DNA of 64,000 nt, taken from positions 4,766,327 through 4,830,326 of the forward strand of contig CM055097.1 of the NCBI GenBank assembly GCA_029204225.1, given 5' to 3'. How positions within the stretch are numbered: the stretch's first letter is position 1; each line of letters opens with the position of its first letter. Positions 44,421-55,560 of the stretch are shown piece after piece. The position numbers were made by a program, and so were the translations under genes. This DNA is from Diphasiastrum complanatum. Lineage: Eukaryota; Streptophyta; Lycopodiopsida; Lycopodiales; Lycopodiaceae. The notes under the pieces are model-generated. The model saw only the letters and a list, made by a program, of their open reading frames with translations, was not told where the DNA came from and ran no database searches.

Positions 44421-47265
44421 AAATCCAAGATAAAAAAACTCGTAGAACTTGCAAATATGTATTCGCAAGTCCCCATTATTTTCATTCATCAACTCAAGCC
44501 CTAAAAATGAATGCCAAGTAAAAATCAACAACCATCAGTTGTTGCAACCATCATCGATCAACATCAATTGCAAATTAATGATTAGTCACTGAAAATTTTG
44601 CTACCACCAATTTTGGCTTGCTAAATATGTCACACATTACATTGACAAGGAAAAGCAAGTAGAAAAGATATTTCTCAATTACATCATTCACAAAGATCTA
44701 GAAAACTATTACAGAGAGCATATGCTTTTATATCTACCATTTGTTGGATTGAGCAAAATTTGAAAACAAACAACCAATCATGGCATGATGCTTTTTACCA
44801 AAACATACAAATTATATCACACAATAAAATAGAACTCAATTATGACTACAAGAAAACCCAAAACATTGACATCAATTGGAACCATTTTGAAAATCATCAA
44901 GACATTATTCAAAACATAATGACTACTAGATTTTCCTCAAAAACTACCATTACCCAACAACATCAGCACCAAGTAGAACATCACAAACACTATACTGAAT
45001 ATCAAAGATTATCATTCAAAATTAAGAACACTAAACAATGCACAAAGATTAATCTACGATTACATAATGCATAGAAAGAAAGTCAATCTACAAAAAAAGT
45101 TAACTTTTTCTCACAGGAGGAGCTATAGCACATGAATAACATTCACACTACTTTTGATAGTACAAGGTTTACTAAGACACTATTGTAAATAAATAAATAT
45201 AGATATTACATTGCCAAAAGCATTACTTGTGGCTTACATAGGAAAAGTAGCTTACAATATGGAAGGTTGCCAGAAATACAAGGTTATATAAGCCGACACA
45301 TATACTCCACAAAGCCACAACATTTAACACCAACATTATTGTAACTCAACGAGGAACATGATGCCACATGCACATAAAAGCTATGCAACAACATCCAAAA
45401 GCAACATCAAATTGTTATTGCCCCAGAAATATTCCTACAACTATAATAGGTGACCTAAATATTGATATTCTAAAGCCCATCACCTGCTCAACAACTTCAA
45501 CATTTCATGTCCTTTGGACTTCAAGACTTCTACTACAACATGAAAAGCCACCAGACACAATATCATCAAAGAACCATTGGACTCATAAACCAAAACCAAG
45601 TTCCCTTATAAACTACTTCAACTTATTAAATCTACTCATGAACTTCAACAAATTGTGATTACGTGAATGTCACTAGTGATAACTTAGATAGCTTGCATCT
45701 CTCACAAAAATGCGAATAAGTACAACTATGTAAACCTCCAACAAAATAAAACAGAAGAAAATACAAGATTTTTCTTTTTCAATTCAACAATTTCACTATC
45801 ATGGCGACTCCTTGTGCATCAAATAACCATTCAGCTCACAAACTAGTAGCACATTCCTTATAAATTACTTAAGCTTATCAAACCTAGTCGCAAAATTAAA
45901 TATCAATATCATTATCATAGACATGTTTCAAGAACAAAATATTAAATTCATTTGGTGATAATTCATGCTATCTATGTTTACACATTCTTTTGCTGCTCTT
46001 TGTGGCCTACTTTCCTTCAATGTTACAAGGCCAAGAAGTCCATCTAAGTAAGAAGGGGCCTAAGAGTTAATATATTGTTGCGAGGAGAAAGAATAAATAC
46101 AATCCTGTTAAGACTAATTCATATACATGCATTGGAAGGAAGTATATTTGAAATATACGTTGGATCTCCAAAAGCCTTTTACGTTCCCTTAGGTCCCTCT
46201 GCAATTTTTGTCTTTGCATAGCATCATTGCATGTAATTTGTAGGCAAATTGGTGCTTTGTGGAAGTGACACAACTTTTTCTAGCATTTCCCTAGCTCATG
46301 TCATAACTTCCATTCCTAATGAATGGAGATGATTTTAAGGTCCTCATGTTGGAAAGTCACCCACAAAGTCAGTGTTAAGTGATATCACGTTTTAATAGTC
46401 ACAATATCAAACTTTATTATTATCTATTAAGTTTTAAATGTTTAGCTATTATTGTGCTATTATGTCACGATGACCTTCCACTAATGTTGAAATTGTTGGA
46501 CTAACTAAAACAAAGAACATCATCACAATCCATAAAACATTTGCTTGTAAAAGTTAAGTTGAACTCTCAAAATTTTGCTAGACTATTCTTGTACATTTTT
46601 GTAATCTTCACAAAAAGTCAAAATACGACAATATGATATGGCAAAGCCTTTGTGGTACAATACACACTGTTCTTGTCGTTGCTCATTTTTAAGTTCTTGT
46701 CATTGCCCATTTTTTTTATGCCACGTATTCACTGCTTGACATCTAGCCACTAAGCTCATGATGTGCACTTCTTTAGAATTACAAGGCCCCGTATTTAGTT
46801 GATTAAGGTTCTTGAATAGATTTATTGCTTTTGTCATCATACTAGCTATCTAAAATTAAGGACAAACTTTATTACTTGGAGCATATTAATTGGCAAATGT
46901 TTTGAATGGGATGATTTAGAAGTCAATGTTTTTATATTTATTAGCTGAAAGATTGTTTAAGTAGCTCATATGGTGATAAAAGCCATCATTATAGAAGGTG
47001 ACAACAAGGTTTTGTAAGAAGAAGTAAGAAGAAAGTCCAAAAGACTAGGATATATTTGGTTGGGATAACTTTGTTGTGCACTTTTAAAAAAGATAAAAAT
47101 AAGTGCAAAAAAACATTTTAAAATGAATATTTTGACTAAAACTTATTAAATGAATGACACATCATCTTCCAGAGAACCTTTTTGATAACCAACCTAGGTC
47201 TTAGCAAAGATAAAAAAATTTCAACTTTGTGACACATTGATTTACAGCCCTTAAAAAAGCAAACT
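44421..47265. other. Long AT-rich non-coding stretch
   Basis: No gene is recognised. Frames at 44,760-45,074 and 45,368-45,658 reflect CAA/ACA-rich composition. No LTR, primer-binding site or hairpin array was seen. Confidence 0.45.
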
Positions 47266-47269
47266 ATAT

Positions 47270-47420
47270 TGGAGGAAAAGAGAAGCGTTCGAGAAAGCGA
47301 GCAAAGTTTAAGAATGGAAATGCATCTTTTTTTAACAATCGGCATCATGAAAATTTTGATGATCCGAAAACTCCAAAAGGGTTTCTGGAACACTGAAAAA
47401 GAGGTTTTCAAATTTTTGTT
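47270..47420. repeat. Dispersed repeat copy (R1 family)
   Basis: The segment with TTCGAGAAAGCGAGCAAAG, AAGAATGG and CATCATGAAAATTTTGATGA resembles 48,525-48,722 and both arms of the foldback at 52,585-52,960. Confidence 0.5.
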
Positions 47421-47819
47421 TTCTAGACTTTGGGCGATTTTCGGATTTTTTTTTTTTGTTGAAAGGGCAAATTTGTGGCATGGCAAAATCATAAATGGGA
47501 TGCTCCCTCTGGGGAACGTTGCTTGCACGCCTTGTGCAATGACACTAGGTAGTAGGGATGCGTGTCCACTGGTCCAACGCCCTCCTTGAAGACCAGCTAA
47601 CAATATATCTACCTAACCCAGAGAGAGTCAGCTTAAGGTGACCATAGCCACTAGGGGAGTTCTAGGCCGTAGGTATCCAGTCCCCTTTTGTCGCCGGTGA
47701 CCTCTGGTAAGGTTCATCGGGTAAAGGGACGGACCCCCGGTAGGTGAGCAGCGACCAATTTCTACTTCACGTTGACGGTTGCGCTCCCGGTTGATAACTC
47801 CTCTGGGGCCCGCGCTGAG

Positions 47820-48181
<362 letters not shown>

Positions 48182-48264
48182 CAATGATCTCTCGTTTAAG
48201 GGGTCGACTCTCTAGAATTTGGTGTAAATATTTGCATATGTGATATGCAGTGTTTGCTTTTTCA

Positions 48265-48294
48265 AGGAGATGCCTGGAGATGCAGGCATCTCCT
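48265..48294. repeat. Perfect 11-bp hairpin
   Basis: AGGAGATGCCT and AGGCATCTCCT are exact inverted repeats around the loop GGAGATGC, which itself repeats the stem motif. Confidence 0.75.
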
Positions 48295-48429
48295 CATATG
48301 AAATTCATGCATTTTTTATTTTATTTTATGTGCACCTTCCATTTTTCGGAAGGAGCACATATTTTTTTTACTGATTTTACATGCATATTTCATTTGGAAG
48401 GTGTGTGTAACAAAAACTAAAAAAAAAAC

Positions 48430-48722
48430 TAAAAATGAACATTGCAATAAGGAAGGGCCCATTCCTCGGCCCCTTTTGCCACTACCCTCTAGCAGAGGCA
48501 CCTCGGAGCAGGACTTTCCCCCGTGGAAATAGTGCTTAAGAAAATCGGCAAGGTACAAGAATGAAATCGACATAATTCTCCAAAACCAACATCATAATAT
48601 CTTTGACGATTTTTTTATGTAAGCATATAAACTATCACTTAGCAATAGTCTTCATGAAGTCAAGAGGTTTTAAAATTTGTAGGTTTTTTGAGCATAACTC
48701 AATAGATATCTCCCGAGCACTA
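48430..48722. repeat. GC-rich cassette plus R1 dispersed repeat
   Basis: An A-run near 48,420 precedes GAAGGGCCC...CCTCGGAGCAGGACTTTCCCCC (48,452-48,522). This matches the GC cassette at 51,690-51,815. It is followed by GTGCTTAAGAAAATCGGCAA, AAGAATGAAATCGACAT and TCTCCCGAGCAC, the R1 repeat that also forms the foldback at 52.6 kb. Confidence 0.6.
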
Positions 48723-50585
48723 TGTGAAACACTCCGATTTATGATTAAGCAATTTTGGGCAGGCTCTATGCTCATAGTGACCTTGACAGCTAGACCAGCT
48801 AGGGGGGACTATGCCCTGATCAAGCAAAAATAATAATGATAGCCCTCTCTCTGACACTTATGTTGAGTAGAATCACTTAGTCAAGTCCCTTCTCTCATGA
48901 GTGTAAATTGCCTGCATGTGGACTTTACCGTATACTTAACATTAAGAGATCTCAAATTAATTTGGCTACAAATTAGCAAATCTTAATTCAGTACGTAATA
49001 GAATTTATAAGTATGTCATTTTTTCCCACAAACCTTGCATACAGAACAATTGTATTTGTCTAAAATCATCCTCTCTCCGCCACTACTCATCGCATGATAA
49101 TCCTTAGACTTTCTTCTCTCTCTAGCCATGGGCTATTCTCGACCTTTCCACCTTCATTCACATCTCGGCCAACTTTATCTGTGTACCTCGCTCTCTCTCC
49201 ACTGAAGATTACATCCACTCCTCTTGAACGTCTCTTGTACTCTTGTATCTTCAATATTAACGAGAAACCTCTTGAGGACATCGGTTGTAGACATTGTCAA
49301 AACCTTTCCTTCGCGGTCTTGACTGATGGGAACGTATGAGTGACAGTATATATGTACTTATTCCCAACTCCTTAAGACATTCCCTGGGTCTATCTACTAT
49401 AGAAGCTAACTTTTTAAGTTAATCATGCATTACCGTGATGCAGGCATATTCTCTTCCTAACCTCATGCCCAAGCCTTATCCAAATGGGTCTTCAAAGTTC
49501 AAAACAAATTTAGCAATATTTCTTACTCCAAAGTTTACTTTGCCACCAAAGATAAAGACTTCACCTTCTCCTAGTTCATGACAAATGGGGCATCTACGAA
49601 ACATCTAAGCAATGGAAAGCTAGATCCAAGAAATAAGGAAAATCAAACTTGCTAAGTTTAATTTCTATCTCAAGGAAGTTCTTTCATTATTTTTTTAATA
49701 TGATTTCATAGACTACCTAATTGAGACCAATGAATCCTAATATTAAAAAACTTGAATCGTGATTTTTTCTTACCGATCTTTGTTGAGCCCGAGAATTCTT
49801 GCGTAATAAAATAAGTGTAGGTTTTTGAAAGTTAGCATCTTTCACAATTTTTCGAGAAATGGTTCTTGGAATAAGATGCTAGTTCCATTTGTAGACTATG
49901 CTGCTTATAAATACTTTAAAGCAACAATAGAAAAAATGGTCAATACATGGAGTTTCATCCACATATCACAACATTGAAAGTTGAAAATTGTAGTCAAGCT
50001 TAAACTTTGAAAGCGGTACATTCTTTTGAGAAGGTTTTCTAAAACATCCACCTTTACATATTATATCTTTTTAAAGCATATTTTGATTTGACCTACAAGA
50101 GCCCAATCTTAGCAAAAAGAATAAGTTGTTACACAAACTCTCACAACGAAAGTGTCACCTTCGAAAGTTTTCTAATGTGACACCTGCACAATGAAATATG
50201 CCTTAGAAAAAGAATAGGCCTTGATTTTGTGTGGGGTAAGGTCTATATAGAGTGATCTTAAACTAAAGCACGATAACTCTGAGGTAAACCCCAACAAAAG
50301 TCATGCATTATAAATGAGCTCATGTCCATTCAACAACATAAAAAATTAGAGCTACTAGAAAAGGGCACCAAGAAATCCAACAAGTCAAGCCTTAGACAAA
50401 AAGTCTAGTGATTAAAAGTGTGACTCTACTTTCAAAGTGGAAGCACAAGAAGTTTGAAATAGGGATGGAATGCTTGCCTAACATGTTCAACATTTTGAAC
50501 ATATTTGCTTGGCAAGGAAATAACGTGAGACCACTTGCCATGGAAATAACGTGAGACCACTTTAATTGTCGTACTTTTTTTGTCT
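48723..50585. other. Non-coding stretch
   Basis: No gene is recognised. Text near 49,250-49,310 (AACCTCTTGAGGACATCGG) resembles the end of a plant retrotransposon LTR, but no primer-binding site or pol sequence follows. Confidence 0.4.
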
Positions 50586-51070
50586 ACATGAAAAGCCCAT
50601 GAACTTTGGAGCATAAGGAGTTTGTGCCTACCCATGGGCTCTCAACGTAAACCAACACATAAATAATGTGTCCAATAAATAGTCAACAAAGTTTGGAGAA
50701 TAAAGGGCTTTATGCACATAAAGCCCATGGGCTCTCAATGTAAACCAACATGTAAATGACATGTCCAATAAAGAGTCAACAAAAAAATGTTGCTTGTAGC
50801 TTTTAAAAAGATAAAAAGTCCCATCTTTGGTGAATTTTATACGTTTTTGAAGCCTTGCTTGAAGACACTAAACACAAAGTTTGCTCATAATTTTTTTGTA
50901 GAGTAAAATCCTATACTGGTCAACGTCTGTGTTTTTAAAGCCTCGCCTAAGAGAGTCAATATAAATTTTTGCCTGAGATTTTTATGCAAGATATAGTCAC
51001 GTCTTAGGTGAGCTCTATGGATTTTTTGAGGCCTCCTCTTTGGGCAAAGCTTGTCAAACTTATGACTTTA
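50586..51070. repeat. Two adjacent imperfect tandem repeats
   Basis: At about 50,630-50,790 a unit with CCCATGGGCTCTCAAYGTAA and GTCCAATAAAKAGTCAACAA occurs twice, with a partial third to the left. At about 50,816-51,070 a second unit with TTTTTGAAGCCTYGC occurs three times. Units are 80-100 bases. Confidence 0.65.
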
Positions 51071-51660
51071 TCCTATACTAATAAACCTTTTGTGGATTGT
51101 CTCCAAGACAAATGAGGTGATCATGAAAATCAAGAGAGCAACTTTGTCATGAGTCACAAAAAAGAGTAAAAAGAGCTTATTTACTATTAACACACATTTT
51201 CCTAGTTGAACTAAAAAAAAAACACCACAAAACTTTTCAATAATCTCATTTTTTTAAGTTAAACTTATAACAAAAAACATATTCTAGGTGATTGTGATAT
51301 GCAATCAGGCTATTTGCTGTAGCATGCTGAGTCGTGGGAGTGGCTATAGATTGTCATCAGACATAGCAGCGGGAATATCTACGATTGCAAACTAAAACTA
51401 CTTACAGGCCCTTGCTATGGCATAGTACAAGGTTGCTCTTGGCCAATTACGTAATGCCACATTAGTGTACCTCTCTTCTCCATTGCTACATAATTGAAGA
51501 AAATGGTCATCATGATAGCTTGATGTTATCTCAAAATCAGAAAAGAGATTTGTCATTTTTATAACATATACAAAAGAGTTTTTTTAAACCGTAAAATCAG
51601 TTTATAAATTTTTACAAAGGAAATGGTGCAGCTGCGTGTTAAAAAAAATTTACGTAAAAA
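51071..51660. other. Non-coding stretch
   Basis: Nothing recognised; AT-rich with poly-A and poly-T runs. Confidence 0.4.
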
Positions 51661-51689
51661 AAAAAGAAAAAAAAAATGTAAAAACAAAA

Positions 51690-51818
51690 TTCACGCAAGG
51701 GAAGGGCTGGCTCCTCAGCCCTTCCGCTCGCGGAAGAATGTCCGCCCTCGGCCTCCCCCTTCGGGCGCACAATCTTCCGGGGCAGAAGGGCCTCGGAGCA
51801 GGACCTTCCCCCCATGCA
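51690..51818. repeat. GC-rich hairpin cassette
   Basis: GAAGGGCTGGCTCCTCAGCCCTTC and GCTCGCGGAAGA...TCTTCCGGGGC are self-complementary blocks. The cassette ends CTCGGAGCAGGACCTTCCCCCC, as at 48,500-48,522. A-rich DNA precedes it. Confidence 0.65.
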
Positions 51819-51842
51819 ATTCGTGTGATGAAGAAGAGTCTT

Positions 51843-52415
51843 TCTAATGAGCTTTGCACCCATCAGTTCAAGCCAAAATATAGATTTGAATTGAGTATAA
51901 AGGTAACTAAAAAGATTATTCCCAAATGTAAAGGATAGTGTTGGCAGTTCACATTGGGAAGTCACATAGATTTTGACTTTTTATCTTTTTAATCAGGTGA
52001 CAAACGCTCTGTAACCACCCATCCATAGAAACAATCAGGTGACAAACGCTCTGTAACCACCCATCCATAGAGATATTGCCATCTCAGCCCCATGCACTGG
52101 AGCTATAGACCACCATCAAGCACGCTTAGGTTTCCACCTGGTTACGACATCCCATACCACCGCATCTTACCTACAACCTCGCATAGCTACATTTTTTTTG
52201 GCAAGATATCATCCTCGCCTAATCAAGTGGGAAGAGCTCTTCATTCTCTTAGTGTAACGATATGCTTGGGAAACCATATGCTTTGCACCCATCAGTTCAA
52301 GCCAAAATATAGATTTGAATTGAGTATAAAGGTAACTAAAAAGATTATTCCCAAATGTAAAGGATAGTGTTGGCAGTTCACATTTGGGAAGTCACATAGA
52401 TTTTGACTTTTTACA
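51843..52415. repeat. A-B-A' duplication
   Basis: Block A (about 51,843-51,975, GAGCTTTGCACCC... to TTTTGACTTTTTA) recurs almost unchanged at 52,281-52,414. Between them is block B (52,020-52,265), which is nearly identical to 55,335-55,558 in the FAAH first intron. B starts with an extra tandem copy of ACAAACGCTCTGTAACCACC (at 51,998 and 52,041). Confidence 0.85.
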
Positions 52416-52584
52416 AGATGTCAATTGTAATGTGGTGTCTCAAATTCTTTATGAACCTTTTATGAGCTGTACATTACCTTTGAAAAGTTTTATTCATGAT
52501 TTCATAAAGTGTCACATGTCGCTTCCTCAAATGGTCCGCTTTACGTCTTTTTTAGAAAGCAACTCATGCACAAAGTTAAAAGTA

Positions 52585-52960
52585 TAGTTCCCGAGGAATG
52601 AGATTGTTTGCATGAAATCAGATGCCGTCACGACACTTTGAGCTGGTGCTCGAGAAAATTGACAAAGTGTAGGAACAAAGTATAGGGATGGAACCGACAT
52701 TATTTTTCAAAAATCGATATCATAAAAATCTTTGATGATTTTTTTATATAAACGTACATATCTTTTTACGAGTAATAGTTTTTAAAAAATCGAGAAGCTC
52801 AAAAAAGGTTTCCCGAGCACTGCTTTGCACCAATGCTTGGGAAACCATATGCCTGTATAAAAAAGCGTCAAATATTTCATGATATCGATTTTGAAAAATA
52901 ATGCTGATTTCATTCTTATACTTTCTAGAGAGCTCCTTTGCTGCTGACGTCATTTGTAGG
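52585..52960. repeat. Foldback element of the R1 family
   Basis: The left arm has GACATTATTTTTCAAAAATC near 52,696 and GGTTTCCCGAGCAC near 52,808. The right arm is the inverted copy: TGCTTGGGAAACC near 52,832 and GATTTTGAAAAATAATGC near 52,886. The apex is only about 13 bases. The right arm lacks about 60 bases present in the left. Confidence 0.7.
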
Positions 52961-53189
52961 AGAGGAACAATCCTTTTTTACACCATCCAATTTATGGCTT
53001 TTAATGCTTATGTCGAAGGCGAGCATATCTTAGGTCGTCAAATGAAAGGCAAAATGAATGGCGAATAAAATAAAACAACACAAACTCGCAACTGTCAAGG
53101 ACATCAATTACGAGCGCAACTGTCAAATTGCAACGCCGTGTAACCATGCGAAGAAGAAGCTTCATGGATCGAAACTCTCGCACAAAACC

Positions 53190-53564
53190 GGAGCGCCAAT
53201 CTTCTCCTTCTCCATGCTTTTGCTGCTCCTCCCTTCCCTGCCTCCTCCTTCCCCTTTCAATCTGAGCTCCTCTTTCTCTTTCTGTCTCAGCATTTCTGAC
53301 TAAGCAGCTCCATCACCACTGGGCGCCTTCCTTGGCAGATCTCAATGCTTCAAGAATCACTGCACAATGAATGCTAGACTGCTTCTATGTGCAGCATGAT
53401 TCGTGCTTCTGCCCTGCTCTCACAATAATCCCTGTTAACTTCTGCAGACGGTCTTCACCTCCATCTAATAACAGCAGTTGAATTTCATTCAGTAAGAACA
53501 GTTAATATCTTTCCGTGGCTTGTCGTACTTGATCTGAATTTGAGAGGTTGGGAAGGCTGTCATA
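53190..53564 (+). promoter_or_regulatory. Probable 5' untranslated region of the FAAH-like gene
   Basis: A pyrimidine-rich Y-patch (CTTCTCCTTCTCC, CCTCCTCCTTCCCC) at 53,196-53,285 resembles plant transcription-start regions. A possible acceptor CTTCTGCAG at about 53,450 could end an untranslated intron. No canonical TATA box was found. Confidence 0.4.
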
Positions 53565-53655
53565 ATGGGTACAAAGAAGCTGGAGCTGAGACCTGTGAGT
53601 GAGATGAGCACAAGCAAGGACAGCGACACCAATTACACAGCTGCAAATGTGAAAG
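53565..53655 (+). CDS. FAAH: Probable fatty acid amide hydrolase, coding exon 1 (partial gene)
   Basis: The ATG at 53,565 opens 30 codons (MGTKKLELRPVSEM...NVK) plus one base, ending AAAG|GTGCC, a splice donor. The hanging G fits the two leading bases of the exon at 62,075 to make an Ala codon, so the exons join in frame as ...NVK-APRMAG. Known plant FAAH proteins also begin with a short polar N-terminus of about this length before an APxxTG segment. FAAH hydrolyses N-acylethanolamines to fatty acid and ethanolamine at membranes, and belongs to the amidase-signature family. The Ser-Ser-Lys catalytic part is outside the window. Base composition here is more balanced than the surroundings. The call rests on two short exons, so it is moderate. 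Confidence 0.55.
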
Positions 53656-54189
53656 GTGCCTTTAGAACTCGCAACTGTAGCTGTACTGTTCTCTGCAACA
53701 TTGTCTATTGTGTCCAATTTTCAATAAACATACTAGAGAAAGTAAAGTAGACATAAACGAGAAAGGCAAAACATAAACTAAATAGTCGAGCTAGTTCTTA
53801 GGACTTGACATACAGGAGGCTCTTACGCTTTGGAGAATTCTTCGATATATTTTCTTCACTTGCTATTCTCTGAACAATTATGATCTTAATTCAGGTATTT
53901 AGATAGAATATCACTTGCGAGCATAATTAGATCGAAGGGCTTTATCGCTAGATTCTCCAAGATGAGTTAATACTTGTCATGCTGAATATTCGTGTGCGAT
54001 AATACTTTGCAGTCAAGGGGGCTTCTGGCTTTGGCATCCTTGATGCCAGCCAGCCCTTTGTGTGACCTCAATGTTTTGGTTGATGTGTAGCCGAAAACTC
54101 ACTATGTTTTGATGGCTGTAACAAATATATTTTGATATCAGCAACAAATCATTAAATGTCCAAGTTATGCCTGCCACTGTCAAATGCAC

Positions 54190-55020
54190 GGTTTTTGATT
54201 ATACCCATGTCACTAATATACTATTCCAATTCCAAGCCAAACATGGTCAGTCATACTTAAGATTAGGAGCAAGAGCTGCTGCTTGATCCTTGTTCTTAAG
54301 CCCCGCATTGGAACGAAGTCTCCTCATGCTCCGTTTCGCGTTTCCCGATTCATCCCCATATTTGGACAGCTGGCGTTGTGCCCATGGCGCTAGAACCTGC
54401 TCCCACCTCAAGCCTCCACTCCAATTGACCCATCAGATGTGCCCAAAAGACTGGTACAAAAGGACACTCACACGTTATTCAACATCTCTCTACGTTTACT
54501 CCATTCTATGTGCTCCATTTCTTTTGCCTCCATGTGGCTGGGTGTGCAGCTACACGTTCAACACTCTTCCTTAGCAAGCCCCAAAACGGGACTAAACCCT
54601 CTTCCGTGTGCATCTAGTTACAATGCTTGCAATTCTAAATTGGTCTTTGGATCGAAAGGGTGAGTGCTCAAATCCCACCTAGAGCCTCATAGCCATTCAC
54701 CCAATCCGTGAGTGAATGGCTATGAGGCTCTAGGTTGTGAGTGGTACAATTGTTCATATATTATTCAACATCTTCATATGTAGTCCATGAATATTTTTTC
54801 CATTTGCTTATGGGACCAAAGACGGTTTTTGCCTCGACATAGTAGATGTGCAACTATAGATAGCTCCAATAGTTGCTGTCCTTGGTTTCTTGTTGGTTCC
54901 TGGATCCTATTGGAATGTCATGACATTTTGTTTTGGCTGCTCCTTTGTTGGAAGTTGCTTTCGGTGGTCTTCAAATGTTGACATTGACATGGCTTCCACA
55001 TGAAGATTGTCATATTGCTT
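54190..55020. repeat. Dispersed intronic repeat, copy 1
   Basis: CATGTCACTAATAT, GAGCTGCTGCTT, ATCCTTG and GTGGTCTTCAA.TRTTGACATTGAC-type text recur in the same order at 59,560-59,860. No coding content is evident. Confidence 0.55.
54677..54735. repeat. Perfect 24-bp inverted repeat (hairpin)
   Basis: The left arm 54,677-54,700 (ACCTAGAGCC...) and right arm 54,712-54,735 (...GGCTCTAGGT) are exact reverse complements around an 11-base loop. The text just upstream (GAGTGCTCAAATCCCACC) looks weakly like a tRNA/SINE B box. Confidence 0.85.
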
Positions 55021-55334
55021 CTCCTCTTTTTAGAGCCATGTACCCATAGAGCACAAATGATTTCTATTTTCTTGTATGCCTCTGCCACCCTTTGCCATGT
55101 CCATGCGCATTGTGATTAGTTTGTGATTCTGTGCAGTGTGTGTTCCTTAGCATATCCCACCTTTAGGGCCCCTTCCATGCCACAACTAGCAATTTCTTTT
55201 TCTTTGGCATTCTCATTGCCACCATTTGTCCAATATGGAGTCTAGTGCACTTCTTGCCTATTGTTTTGACTACAAATTCTTCTTGTTGTTTGTGTTGATG
55301 TTAGAATCCCCATAGTTGAAATTGACAAGGTAAG

Positions 55335-55560
55335 GAAACAATCAGGTGATAAACGCTCTGTAACCACCCATCCATAGAGATATTGCCATCTCAGCCCCAT
55401 GTACTGGAGCTATAGACCACCATCAAGCACGCTTAGGTTTCCACCTGGTTACGACATCCCATTCCACCGCATCTTACCTACAACCCTCGCATAGCTACAT
55501 TTCTTTGGGAAGATATCATCCTTGCCTAATCAAGTGGGAAGCGCTCTTCATTCTCCTAGT
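55335..55560. repeat. Block B copy in intron 1
   Basis: It is near identical to 52,014-52,260, from AATCAGGTGAYAAACGCTCT to GCTCTTCATTCTC. The two copies lie 3.3 kb apart in the same orientation. Confidence 0.9.

Noticed and set aside
44760..45658. Two moderately long plus-strand frames (104 and 96 codons)
   Set aside because: Rich in Asn, Gln, His and Thr from CAA/ACA-rich DNA; no domain or splice evidence.
47136..47603. 155-codon minus-strand open frame
   Set aside because: The longest unassigned frame, but its peptide is Lys/Phe/Cys-biased with no motif, and the region overlaps a dispersed repeat seen elsewhere without an open frame.
51639..51965. Minus-strand 108-codon frame over the GC-rich cassette
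   Set aside because: It spans self-complementary DNA and poly-T; the same cassette at 48.4 kb has a different reading pattern.
54640..54680. Possible tRNA gene or SINE head (GAGTGCTCAAATCCCACC resembles a B box)
   Set aside because: No A box at the right distance and no cloverleaf could be drawn.
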